From Pseudaquidulcibacter sp041917055 (GTDB lineage Bacteria > Pseudomonadota > Alphaproteobacteria > Caulobacterales > Aquidulcibacteraceae), in the NCBI GenBank assembly GCA_041917055.1, contig JAYRYJ010000010.1:1-64000 (forward strand): a stretch of DNA of 64,000 nt. The letters are read 5' to 3'. The translations under genes were made by a program, and so were the position numbers. The number at the start of each line of letters is the position of its first letter. The first letter of the stretch is position 1. The notes beneath the pieces were generated by a model. It worked only from the letters and a program-made list of their open reading frames with translations, had not been told where the DNA came from and made no database searches. This document shows positions 17,028 to 25,020 of this stretch, piece after piece.

Positions 17028-18380
17028 CTAACCAAACTTGTTGAGAATAACCTCCAACATCGTGCGCACTGCTTGTATTTCGCCGCCCATGGGCGAAAAG
17101 CCTTTATCTTTTGGGCTATGGCAATAGACATCAAAATGTAGCCAATCTTTTGCGCTAACAAATTTCTTTAAAAACAGGGCTGCAGTTATTGAACCCGCAA
17201 ACGCGCTGCCTGAATTTTTCATATCGGCGTGGGTCGAATCGAAATCGGAATAATAATTTTCCCACAATGGCAATTGCCAGACCGGATCTTTCACTTTTTT
17301 TGATGCCAAGCTTACCAAACCTGCCAATTCATCATTATCAGTATAAAATGGCGGTAATTCCGGGCCCAAAGCAACGCGCGCGGCACCGGTAAGGGTCGCA
17401 AAATCAACAATAAATTCCATTTCATCTTGTGACGCGCGGGTTAAGGCGTCCGCAAGAATAAGGCGCCCTTCTGCATCAGTATTGTCAATTTCGATATTAA
17501 GACCAAAGCGCGATGGAATAATATCCCCCGGTCGCATAGATGAACCCGAAACCGAATTCTCAACCAATGGCAAATAAAGGTTTAGATCTATATCTAAATT
17601 TTCAAGCAATAATAAGCGAAATAGGGCAATGGCGCAGGCCGCACCGCCCATATCCTTTTTCATCAAAGCCATAGAATTTCCGGGCTTTAGATTAAGGCCA
17701 CCAGAGTCAAAGGTAACTCCCTTACCAATAATTCCGATCTTCGGGGCATTGGCTTTGGCGCGGCGAATTATCAAAAATCGCGGCGCATTTTCCGAACCGC
17801 GCCCCACCGCATGAATTAATGGATAATTGAAAGCGGCTAAATCGTCGCCGACAATTTCCTCTGTTTCAAGACCTTCGGTCACCGATTTCGCGAAAGCCGA
17901 TAATTCCAGCGGATTTATTACATTTGCAGGTTTATTGATTAAATCGCGCGAGGCGCAAATAATTTCCACTGTTTTTTGTAATTTCGCGCCGTTAATGCCA
18001 TTGGGAATTTCAAGATTTGATTCTTTGCGCGGGCTTTTTTTGAACTCGGAATAAAAATAAAGCCCAAGTTCAAAGAACAATGCCGATAATTCCAATTCAT
18101 GTTTTTTATGCCGGCTTTTGATTGCATAATTGCCTTTTGGTAAATTGCGAGCCAAAGCACCAAAGGCTATTGCATCAAATTGTTTTCCCATTCCGACCAG
18201 AATTTTCTGTATCTGACCTTTTGAATTTGCAATAATCAGATTGGAATTGGCTTTGGCGGAAAATTGATTATTCGCACAAAATTCGCGTTCGGTGGCGCTT
18301 AGGCGCGCTGCGAACTTCTCCCAATCGCTTTCAAGAATGGCAAATATGGGAATTGGATTTGAAATGGTTTCGATAAGCAT
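17028..18380 (-). CDS. Leucyl aminopeptidase family protein (peptidase M17)
   Basis: This 450-residue cytosolic di-metal exopeptidase has the catalytic block GKGVTFDSGGLNLKPG, MKKDMGGAA, and the M17 signature NTDAEGRLILADAL with its acidic ligands and arginine. It is about 50 residues shorter than PepA because the N-terminal domain is small. This matches the shorter M17 group common in alphaproteobacteria, so a specific pepA assignment is not made. It lies 41 bases upstream of the cation-efflux gene on the same strand and diverges from the TPR gene. Confidence 0.9.
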   Translation of the reverse strand: MLIETISNPIPIFAILESDWEKFAARLSATEREFCANNQFSAKANSNLIIANSKGQIQKILVGMGKQFDAIAFGALARNLPKGNYAIKSRHKKHELELSALFFELGLYFYSEFKKSPRKESNLEIPNGINGAKLQKTVEIICASRDLINKPANVINPLELSAFAKSVTEGLETEEIVGDDLAAFNYPLIHAVGRGSENAPRFLIIRRAKANAPKIGIIGKGVTFDSGGLNLKPGNSMALMKKDMGGAACAIALFRLLLLENLDIDLNLYLPLVENSVSGSSMRPGDIIPSRFGLNIEIDNTDAEGRLILADALTRASQDEMEFIVDFATLTGAARVALGPELPPFYTDNDELAGLVSLASKKVKDPVWQLPLWENYYSDFDSTHADMKNSGSAFAGSITAALFLKKFVSAKDWLHFDVYCHSPKDKGFSPMGGEIQAVRTMLEVILNKFG

Positions 18381-18464
18381 GATTTTTCCGCCAAAATTGA
18401 CAAATAATTAACCAAACTAACCAATTTCTTAATTTGCACAAAGTTTTTGAAAAGGTTTTTTGCA

Positions 18465-19361
18465 GTGAAGAAAATATTGCTTTTATCCGTCGCGGTTTTT
18501 GCCCTTAATGCCACAAGTGCAACAAAGGCCCATGCATGGCCTTTTGGTAAAAAGACGGAAAAAACAGAGGCCGTAACCCCAATGCGCGCGCCCCTAACCC
18601 CGCCGATTAAAGCGCCGGGTGAAAGCGAAACCGAAATTAATGCGCAAAAAAATGCCGATAAGCCCGCGCCCCCTGCGAGCGCCCAAGAAAGGGCAGACGC
18701 CAAAAAACTTGATATAGTTTCCCAAGCGCGCTTTTGGCTTTCTGAATTTATCAAAAATCCCAAAGATGAAGAGGCGGGCGTAAATGCTGCCAAAACACTA
18801 TCGACAATCGGTTCGGAAGACCGCGCAATTGAAGTTGCCGCCACTGCATTGCAAACCAATGACAAAAACCCCGCATTGTGGGCGGCATTGGGCAATTCGC
18901 TTTTGAAACAAAACCGCACCACCGAAGCAATACAGGCATTGCAAAAATCCCTTGCCCTTGCACCGAATGAAATTGGGCCACGGGTTTCGCTTGGCATAGC
19001 TTATGACAATTTTGAACGCTATGATTTGGCGATTGCAGCTTATAAAGACGCATTATTATATTCGCCAAATGACCCTGTCGTTCTAACCAATCTTGGCCTT
19101 TCTTATGCATTAAGTGGCAATTTGCCGATGGCGGAACAAACCCTTAAACTTGCCAATTCTATTGTCGGTGCGCCAATCCAGGCACGCCAAAACCTTGCCC
19201 TTGTTATTGGTTTGCAAGGCAGACTTTTGGAAAGTGAAAAACTCGCGGCTCAAGACTTGCCGCCCGAAGTTGCCAAAAAGAATATAGATTATCTAAAAAC
19301 TATGCTCGCAAAACCAGCGGATAGATGGAATGGGGTGGATAAGATTTCGCAGAATAATTAA
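18465..19361 (+). CDS. Exported TPR-repeat protein
   Basis: This 298-residue protein has a signal peptide ending near AHA-W, a proline-rich low-complexity stretch (PPIKAPGESE and following), and several tetratricopeptide repeats. The repeats run from about residue 110 to 230, for example NPALWAALGNSLLKQNRTTE, then EIGPRVSLGIAYDN and DPVVLTNLGLSYALSG. It resembles TadD-like or general periplasmic TPR scaffolds, but no tad genes are nearby. The GTG at 18465 is preferred because AAAGG at 18451-18455 precedes it. An in-frame TTG at 18447 is the alternative. Confidence 0.78.
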   Translation: MKKILLLSVAVFALNATSATKAHAWPFGKKTEKTEAVTPMRAPLTPPIKAPGESETEINAQKNADKPAPPASAQERADAKKLDIVSQARFWLSEFIKNPKDEEAGVNAAKTLSTIGSEDRAIEVAATALQTNDKNPALWAALGNSLLKQNRTTEAIQALQKSLALAPNEIGPRVSLGIAYDNFERYDLAIAAYKDALLYSPNDPVVLTNLGLSYALSGNLPMAEQTLKLANSIVGAPIQARQNLALVIGLQGRLLESEKLAAQDLPPEVAKKNIDYLKTMLAKPADRWNGVDKISQNN

Positions 19362-19394
19362 CTGAGACATCAATTGCCTCGTTCTTAATTCTCC

Positions 19395-20198
19395 CTATAT
19401 TTCCAATTCAACACTAATCGGCACATGATCCGACGGTTTTTCCCATGAGCGGGTTTCGCGCAGAATTTCGAAACTTGAAACATCGGTTTTGTCTAATAGA
19501 GATTGCGAGACCCAAATATGGTCAAGTCTGCGCCCTCTATCATTCGCCGTCCAATCCGGTGAACGATAGGACCACCATGAATACAGTTTTTCCAACGGGT
19601 CGCGATTATGGCGCGCAATGTCAATAAGTCCGCCGCCTATGCGCAATCTTTCGAGTGTTTGCGTCTCCAACGGCGTGTGCGACACTACATTTAATAGGGC
19701 TTTATGAGACCAAACATCGTGTTCGTGTGGGGCAATGTTTAAATCGCCCACTACAATAATATCTTTGTCGCGGTTTTCGCCATAGAATTTTTCCATTTGC
19801 GCCAAAAAATCGAGCTTATGGGCGAATTTATCATTTATTTCGGCGTCCGGTTCATCACCACCGGCGGGGACATACAGATTGTGCAAAATCGGACCATTAT
19901 CACCAATAATCGCCGCTGCGCTGCGCGCGTGTGCGTGTTTGCAAAACTGCAGATTTTCCAATTCTTTCAAAGGCAGTTTCGACGCAATCGCCACACCGTG
20001 AAAACCCTTTTGCCCGCGCACCATTAAATGCCCAAACCCCATTTCGTCGAAGGCAGCATAGGGAAATTCTTCGCTTTGGCATTTGATTTCCTGCAGACAC
20101 AATATGTCTGGCGCTGCTTGCGAAACATATTTTTTCACGCTTTCAATGCGCAAACGAACGGAATTAATATTCCAACTTGATAGTTTAATTTTTGCCAT
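19395..20198 (-). CDS. xthA: Exodeoxyribonuclease III
   Basis: This 267-residue AP endonuclease/3' exonuclease for base-excision repair has the family motifs LCLQEIKCQ near the N-terminus, VVGDLNIAPHEHD in the middle, DRGRRLDHIWVS, and the catalytic SDHVPISVE at the C-terminus. The length and N-terminus (MAKIKLSSWNINSVR) match bacterial XthA. It diverges from kdsA across a 265-base intergenic region that contains a structured element. Confidence 0.94.
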   Translation of the reverse strand: MAKIKLSSWNINSVRLRIESVKKYVSQAAPDILCLQEIKCQSEEFPYAAFDEMGFGHLMVRGQKGFHGVAIASKLPLKELENLQFCKHAHARSAAAIIGDNGPILHNLYVPAGGDEPDAEINDKFAHKLDFLAQMEKFYGENRDKDIIVVGDLNIAPHEHDVWSHKALLNVVSHTPLETQTLERLRIGGGLIDIARHNRDPLEKLYSWWSYRSPDWTANDRGRRLDHIWVSQSLLDKTDVSSFEILRETRSWEKPSDHVPISVELEI

Positions 20199-20250
20199 GA
20201 GACCACAAACCCTTTGCGCGATTGATTCGCAAGAGGAAGAAGTCTAGAAC

Positions 20251-20422
20251 CGTGCCAAAATGGCGCGATTTTGCATTTGCGCCGCAAATATTGAACAGTT
20301 TCGACACAAAACCACCCCAAAACCAGCGGCACGCGAATTGCACGTTACAGATTACAGAATTCTCGACCCTTAGCATACGTCGAACCTTTCGCCCCGACCC
20401 CAAAAGTCGGGGCTTTGTTTTT
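20251..20422 (+). ncRNA. Possible structured small RNA upstream of kdsA
   Basis: The gap between divergent xthA and kdsA contains nested inverted repeats. CGTGCC at 20251-20256 pairs with GGCACG at 20328-20333. Inside it GGCGC at 20262-20266 pairs with GCGCC at 20279-20283. The region ends in a textbook terminator at 20391-20422. No open reading frame on the plus strand precedes that terminator, so a short noncoding transcript or a premature-termination leader of kdsA is the simplest reading. No known RNA family was recognised. The transcript start is not resolved. Confidence 0.3.
20391..20422 (+). terminator. Rho-independent terminator in the xthA-kdsA gap
   Basis: GCCCCGAC at 20391-20398 pairs perfectly with GTCGGGGC at 20406-20413, and TTTGTTTTT follows. 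The T tract is only on the plus strand. It lies 42 bases before the kdsA start and no plus-strand gene lies upstream, so it ends either a small RNA or an attenuated kdsA leader. Confidence 0.75.
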
Positions 20423-20463
20423 GCCACTTTATTATTCGCTTCTTTGCCGCTATTAGGTTTTGC

Positions 20464-21303
20464 ATGAGTGAAGCAAATAAAATCGTCGAAGTTGGCGAAC
20501 AAAAATTGCAATTTTCCAATGAATTGCCAATTAAATTCATCTGTGGCCCATGCCAAATGGAAAGCCGCGACCACGCCCTTGAAACTGCGTCTTGGTTAAA
20601 GGAGACCTTTGGCAGGCTTGGTGTTGGCTTGGTTTACAAAACCAGTTTTGACAAAGCCAATCGTTCGAGCCTTGGCGGAAAACGCGGGTTTGGTCTTGAA
20701 AACTCCTTGGCGGTTTTTGATGAAATTCGTGCCAAACTCGGTCTTGCGGTAATTACCGATATTCATAATGAGGCGCAGTGTGAAATAATTGCGCCCCATG
20801 TCGATATTATGCAAATCCCCGCATTTTTATGCCGCCAGACTGATTTATTGATTGCAGCCGCTAAAACCGGAAAAGTGATTAATGTCAAAAAAGGCCAATT
20901 CCTTGCGCCTTGGGATATGGCAAATGTCGTCAAAAAAATCACTGAAAGCGGCAATTCCAATGTTTTGGTGACCGAACGCGGCGCCTCATTCGGTTATAAT
21001 ACTTTGGTGACGGATTTCCGCGCTTTGCCGATAATGGCGAAAATCGGTGCGCCGATTATTTTTGACGCGACCCATAGCGTGCAACAGCCGGGTGGTCGTG
21101 GCGATTCTTCGGGTGGCGATAGAACAATGGTTCCATATCTTGCACGGGCCGCCGCCGCTGTTGGTGTTGCAGGCATTTTTATGGAGGCGCACCCTGACCC
21201 TGATAATGCGCCGTCTGATGGGCCAAATATGGTGCGCTTTGACCAGGTTGAGGAATTGGTAAAAACCATTATGGCGCATGACGCCATTACTAAGGGGGCC
21301 TAA
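20464..21303 (+). CDS. kdsA: 3-deoxy-8-phosphooctulonate (KDO-8-P) synthase
   Basis: This 279-residue enzyme condenses arabinose-5-phosphate and phosphoenolpyruvate to KDO-8-phosphate for lipopolysaccharide core synthesis. Signatures are FICGPCQMESRDHA, YKTSFDKANRSS, TDIHNEAQ, IPAFLCRQTDLL, and DATHSVQQPGG near the C-terminus. The start MSEANKIVEVGEQ at 20464 gives normal length. leuD begins at the very next base after its stop, so the two are co-transcribed, although their pathways differ. Confidence 0.96.
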   Translation: MSEANKIVEVGEQKLQFSNELPIKFICGPCQMESRDHALETASWLKETFGRLGVGLVYKTSFDKANRSSLGGKRGFGLENSLAVFDEIRAKLGLAVITDIHNEAQCEIIAPHVDIMQIPAFLCRQTDLLIAAAKTGKVINVKKGQFLAPWDMANVVKKITESGNSNVLVTERGASFGYNTLVTDFRALPIMAKIGAPIIFDATHSVQQPGGRGDSSGGDRTMVPYLARAAAAVGVAGIFMEAHPDPDNAPSDGPNMVRFDQVEELVKTIMAHDAITKGA

Positions 21304-21906
21304 ATGCAACCTTTCACCAAATTATCGACACATGCCGCGCCGATTAATCTTGCGAATATTGATACTGACCAAATCATACCCAAACAATTCTTGACCACGA
21401 TTGAGCGCAAAGGTTTGGGAAATGGCTTGTTTTATGATTTTCGCTTTGACGAAAACGGCGCGATAAAGCCCGATTTCGTCCTTAATCAAGAGCGTTATAA
21501 AGGCACGCAAATGATTGTCGCCGGCGATAATTTTGGTTGCGGCTCATCGCGCGAACACGCGCCTTGGGCTTTATTGGACTTTGGCATTAAATGCGTGATT
21601 GCGCCCTCTTTTGCCGATATTTTCTATAATAATTGCTTTAAGAACGGTATTCTACCGATTAAATTGCCACAAGCTGAAACCGAAGAATTAATGAGCGAAG
21701 CCAAAGGTCATAATTTCCGCTTTGACATTGATTTAGAGGCGCAAACAATTGTTTCGCCATCGGGCAAAACCTATTCCTTTGATATTGAACCATCAATGAA
21801 ACGCGCTTTATTACTTGGGCTTGATGATATTGCCGATAGTTTGACACATAAAAACGCGATTGATAGCTATAAAGCCAAAAAAGCCTTGGCAATGCCTTGG
21901 GTTTAA
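21304..21906 (+). CDS. leuD: 3-isopropylmalate dehydratase small subunit
   Basis: This 200-residue small subunit works with LeuC to isomerise 2- to 3-isopropylmalate in leucine synthesis. Visible markers are LANIDTDQIIPKQFL, the GDNFGCGSSREHAPWAL loop that helps the active site, and KNGILPIKLP. leuC and leuB are not in the window, so the subunit genes are split. The gene sits immediately after kdsA and 6 bases before an ABC transporter gene. Confidence 0.95.
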   Translation: MQPFTKLSTHAAPINLANIDTDQIIPKQFLTTIERKGLGNGLFYDFRFDENGAIKPDFVLNQERYKGTQMIVAGDNFGCGSSREHAPWALLDFGIKCVIAPSFADIFYNNCFKNGILPIKLPQAETEELMSEAKGHNFRFDIDLEAQTIVSPSGKTYSFDIEPSMKRALLLGLDDIADSLTHKNAIDSYKAKKALAMPWV

Positions 21907-21912
21907 GCTGTC

Positions 21913-22632
21913 ATGCTTGAGGTGCGCAATCTTTCGCTTTCGCTTGGTAATAGGCCGATTGTGAAAGATATAAGTTTTAATGCAGATAATGGCGAAATTA
22001 TTGCATTTCTTGGCCCAAATGGCGCGGGAAAAACCACTTGTATGCGCCTTTTAAGCGGGGTTTATGCGCCGCAATCCGGCACAATAAAATTGGGCGGCGA
22101 AAATCAGACTCAAGATTTGGCAAAATACCAAAAACAAATCGGTTTTTTGCCCGAAGGCGCGCCATTATATGGCAATATGAGTGTGAAAGAATTTTTGGAA
22201 TTTATCGCCAATTATAAATCATGCGAAAACCCAAAAAATGCCGTAATAAAATCTGCCGAATACGCCGAATTACAAAGCGTTTTTCATCAAATTATTGAAA
22301 CTCTTTCAAAAGGCTTTAAACGCCGCGTGGCAATGGCGGCGGCAATTTTGGGCGAACCGAAAATTCTGATTTTGGACGAACCAAATGATGGCCTTGACCC
22401 TAATCAAAAACTAAAATTGCGCGAAACCATAAAATCACTTTCCAAAGGGCGGATCATAATAATTTCGACCCATGATTTGGAAGAAGTGGCGCAGCTTTGC
22501 AATCGTGTGATTTTGTTTGATAAAGGCGAAATCAAGCTTGATGAAAGCGTGGCCAAATTTACAGCGCGCAACAATGGCAATATTGAAAAGACTTTTGCTG
22601 AACTGACCCCTGAAAGCGTTCAAGATGCGTGA
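21913..22632 (+). CDS. ABC transporter ATP-binding protein (GldA-like)
   Basis: This 239-residue ATPase has Walker A GPNGAGKTTCM, a signature-motif region SKGFKRRVAMAAA, Walker B ILILDEPNDGLDP, and the switch histidine in STHDLEEV. The signature is LSKGF rather than the canonical LSGGQ, as seen in several ABC-2 exporters. The two genes after it encode a permease and a GldG-like auxiliary protein, the arrangement of the GldAFG-type exporter. It overlaps the permease gene by 8 bases. Confidence 0.88.
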   Translation: MLEVRNLSLSLGNRPIVKDISFNADNGEIIAFLGPNGAGKTTCMRLLSGVYAPQSGTIKLGGENQTQDLAKYQKQIGFLPEGAPLYGNMSVKEFLEFIANYKSCENPKNAVIKSAEYAELQSVFHQIIETLSKGFKRRVAMAAAILGEPKILILDEPNDGLDPNQKLKLRETIKSLSKGRIIIISTHDLEEVAQLCNRVILFDKGEIKLDESVAKFTARNNGNIEKTFAELTPESVQDA

Positions 22633-23371
22633 TTTTCGAACCATTTTCATGCGTGAGTTAAAGGCGCTTTTTCAAAGCCCACAGGTCTATTTTTATGTTT
22701 TTGCCCTAATCCTCATCAATGTGCTGTTTGCCTTTAATATCGGGCAATTGATTGAATTGAATGATGCGAGCATGGTTTCATATTTTCAATTTCACCCGTG
22801 GCTATATTTGGTTTTCGTTCCCGCCCTTGGAATGCGCGCATTTTGCGACGATAATAGCGGTGGACAAAGCGAATTATTATTATCTTTGCCAATAAAATCG
22901 CGTGATATTGTGTTGGGGAAATATTTTGCGCTTTTGGTTGTCTGTATATTGGCAATTATATTCTGTTTGCCTTTGGCAATAGCGGTTTCATTTATGGGGG
23001 ATTTGGATTGGGGAATTGTCTTTTCCTCAATGATTGCATCAGCAATATTGGCGTCATGCCTTTTATCTCTATCGGTTTTGGTTAGTGTTCATAATAAGAA
23101 CCAAACCCTTAGTTTTATCATTTCAGCGGGATTTGGGCTTTTGCTAATTGGTGGGTCAATGCCGTTTTTGATTTCCGGAATTGAGGCAGTTGGTGGTTTC
23201 GCACAGGCAATAGCGCGTATTTTAGCTATTTTCTCAATTTATGACGGTTTTGACAACGCCACCAATGGTAATTTACAAATTTCTTGGATCCTCATAAATC
23301 TTGCATTCATTTCGCTATTCTTGATTTTGGCAAGCGCGGGATTTGAAGGCAAACGGCGGGGGCGCTTATGA
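22625..23371 (+). CDS. ABC-2 type permease (GldF-like)
   Basis: This 248-residue permease has about six hydrophobic helices. It begins MRDFRTIFMRELKALFQSP, the amphipathic start typical of ABC-2 permeases, followed by YFYVFALILINVLFAFNIG. The segment LLSLPIKSRDIVLGKYFA is the characteristic coupling region of this family. It pairs with the ATPase encoded upstream and the GldG-like protein downstream, with overlaps of 8 and 4 bases. The substrate is unknown. The neighbouring glycan genes make an envelope role plausible. Confidence 0.86.
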   Translation: MRDFRTIFMRELKALFQSPQVYFYVFALILINVLFAFNIGQLIELNDASMVSYFQFHPWLYLVFVPALGMRAFCDDNSGGQSELLLSLPIKSRDIVLGKYFALLVVCILAIIFCLPLAIAVSFMGDLDWGIVFSSMIASAILASCLLSLSVLVSVHNKNQTLSFIISAGFGLLLIGGSMPFLISGIEAVGGFAQAIARILAIFSIYDGFDNATNGNLQISWILINLAFISLFLILASAGFEGKRRGRL

Positions 23372-25020
23372 AATATAAATTGCCCTTTATCGCCATTGCA
23401 AGTTTTGCGGCCCTTTTAGTTTTGAGTTATTTTGCACGATTTAGCGCAATAGATTTCACCGAAAATCGCGCCTTCAGCCTATCTGAAGTCAGTATTAGGA
23501 CTGTGAAGTCACTCAAAGCGAAAATCTACTTCCAATATTTTCATTCGCAAACCGCCGCCGCTGAAAACCCACCTATGCAGGCGCATATCAAGAAAATTCG
23601 CAAGATTTTGAAAAATCTTGAAAAGGCCTCTGACGGAAAAATCAAAAATTACGAAATTGAAGCCAGTGAAACAAGCACATCAGGAATGCACGCGCTTGAA
23701 TACGGTCTTCTGCCATTGCGCGAGAATGAGAATAAATTATCGCCGATTTTTTCGGGAATAGTCATTCTTAATAATAAAGACCCGCTCGTTTTGCCGCTCA
23801 TTGATGCCAATTCCTCGGTGGAATTTGAGATATTGCGTGCGATTTTGCGCCTTTCACCTGAAAATTACAAAAAAATCGGCATTATTTCGTCTCTTGATTG
23901 GCTTTTTCCTTCGCAAATGAATGAAGACACTGCCACCCCACAAATCGCACAAGAAATTGTGAAAAATTATTCGCCGGAAGTTTTAGCGTCAAAGCAATGG
24001 TCGCAAATTTCCAATGATATTAAGACGCTTTTCATTGCCCAGCCAAATGCGATTAATGAAACGCAGACAAAAGCGATTTTGGATTTCATAAATCGCGGCG
24101 GAAATATGTTCATTTGTGCGGATCCCGCCTCGAATATTTCGCGCGATAATAGAATCGGGATCGAGAAATATGACCAATCCTTATCCAAAATCTTTCATAA
24201 ATTTGGCCTTAATATAAATGGCGAAATAGTGATGGATAAAGCGAATGCCTTGCGAATTCGGTCCACGAATGGTAAGAACGAAATTGTTCCTCAACCGTTA
24301 TTTTTTGCAGCAAATTGGCAGGATAATGATGGAAGTGTGAACCTCGCGACTAGTGGCTATATAGAAATTTCACCGAAAGCGGAATTCAATTATAAGACAT
24401 TACTTTCAACCTCAAACCAGACGTCAAAAATAAGCGCAGATGCCGCCCTAATTGCGACGAACCCTGCGCAATTAATTCGCGAATATGAGACAAGCGATTC
24501 AAACCTGCCGCTTGCGGTTTTAGTGTCACCAAAAGCAAAAGGAATAGGCAGTTTGCTTCTAATAGCGGATTGTGATTTTCTTTCCGACGGTTTGTATTTA
24601 AGCGAGGCAGCCAAAGCCGCCGAAAATGCCGACTTTGTCTTAAATTCCTTTGATATTTTGAATGACACGCCGGAATTATCGGAATTGCGTAATAAAAACA
24701 AACAAGCCCGACCGCTAAAATTAATCGAAAAAATAAAATCCGATGGCGAAAACAAAATCGCCGTTCAAGAATCTATTCTAAACCAAAAAATCGAAATACT
24801 TACTCAATATCATGGCAATAGTCTCAGCGAAATGGAAACGAAATCGCGTGAAGTGGAGGAGGCAAAAGCCGAATTACGCAAAATCGTGCAAAGCGTGCGG
24901 CATGATGTTCAAAGCCTCAAGAATTTGCTGATTTTCATTTGTGGTTTCGTTTTTCCGTTTGGCTTTCTTTGTATTGGCCTTTATTACTACCGGCGGAGGT
25001 ATGATGCGCACAATTCTTGA
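23368..25020 (+). CDS. GldG-family ABC exporter auxiliary protein
   Basis: This 550-residue protein has an N-terminal transmembrane helix (FIAIASFAALLVLSYFA) and the conserved FTENRAFSLSE entry to the large periplasmic domain. A GldG/DUF4350-like core contains FINRGGNMFICADPA. A coiled coil follows at about residues 470-515, then a C-terminal transmembrane helix ending YYYRRRYDAH. In Bacteroidota the homologue works with GldA and GldF in gliding. In proteobacteria the same trio occurs without gliding and its substrate is unclear. It starts in an ATGA overlap with the permease gene. Confidence 0.82.
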   Translation: MKYKLPFIAIASFAALLVLSYFARFSAIDFTENRAFSLSEVSIRTVKSLKAKIYFQYFHSQTAAAENPPMQAHIKKIRKILKNLEKASDGKIKNYEIEASETSTSGMHALEYGLLPLRENENKLSPIFSGIVILNNKDPLVLPLIDANSSVEFEILRAILRLSPENYKKIGIISSLDWLFPSQMNEDTATPQIAQEIVKNYSPEVLASKQWSQISNDIKTLFIAQPNAINETQTKAILDFINRGGNMFICADPASNISRDNRIGIEKYDQSLSKIFHKFGLNINGEIVMDKANALRIRSTNGKNEIVPQPLFFAANWQDNDGSVNLATSGYIEISPKAEFNYKTLLSTSNQTSKISADAALIATNPAQLIREYETSDSNLPLAVLVSPKAKGIGSLLLIADCDFLSDGLYLSEAAKAAENADFVLNSFDILNDTPELSELRNKNKQARPLKLIEKIKSDGENKIAVQESILNQKIEILTQYHGNSLSEMETKSREVEEAKAELRKIVQSVRHDVQSLKNLLIFICGFVFPFGFLCIGLYYYRRRYDAHNS

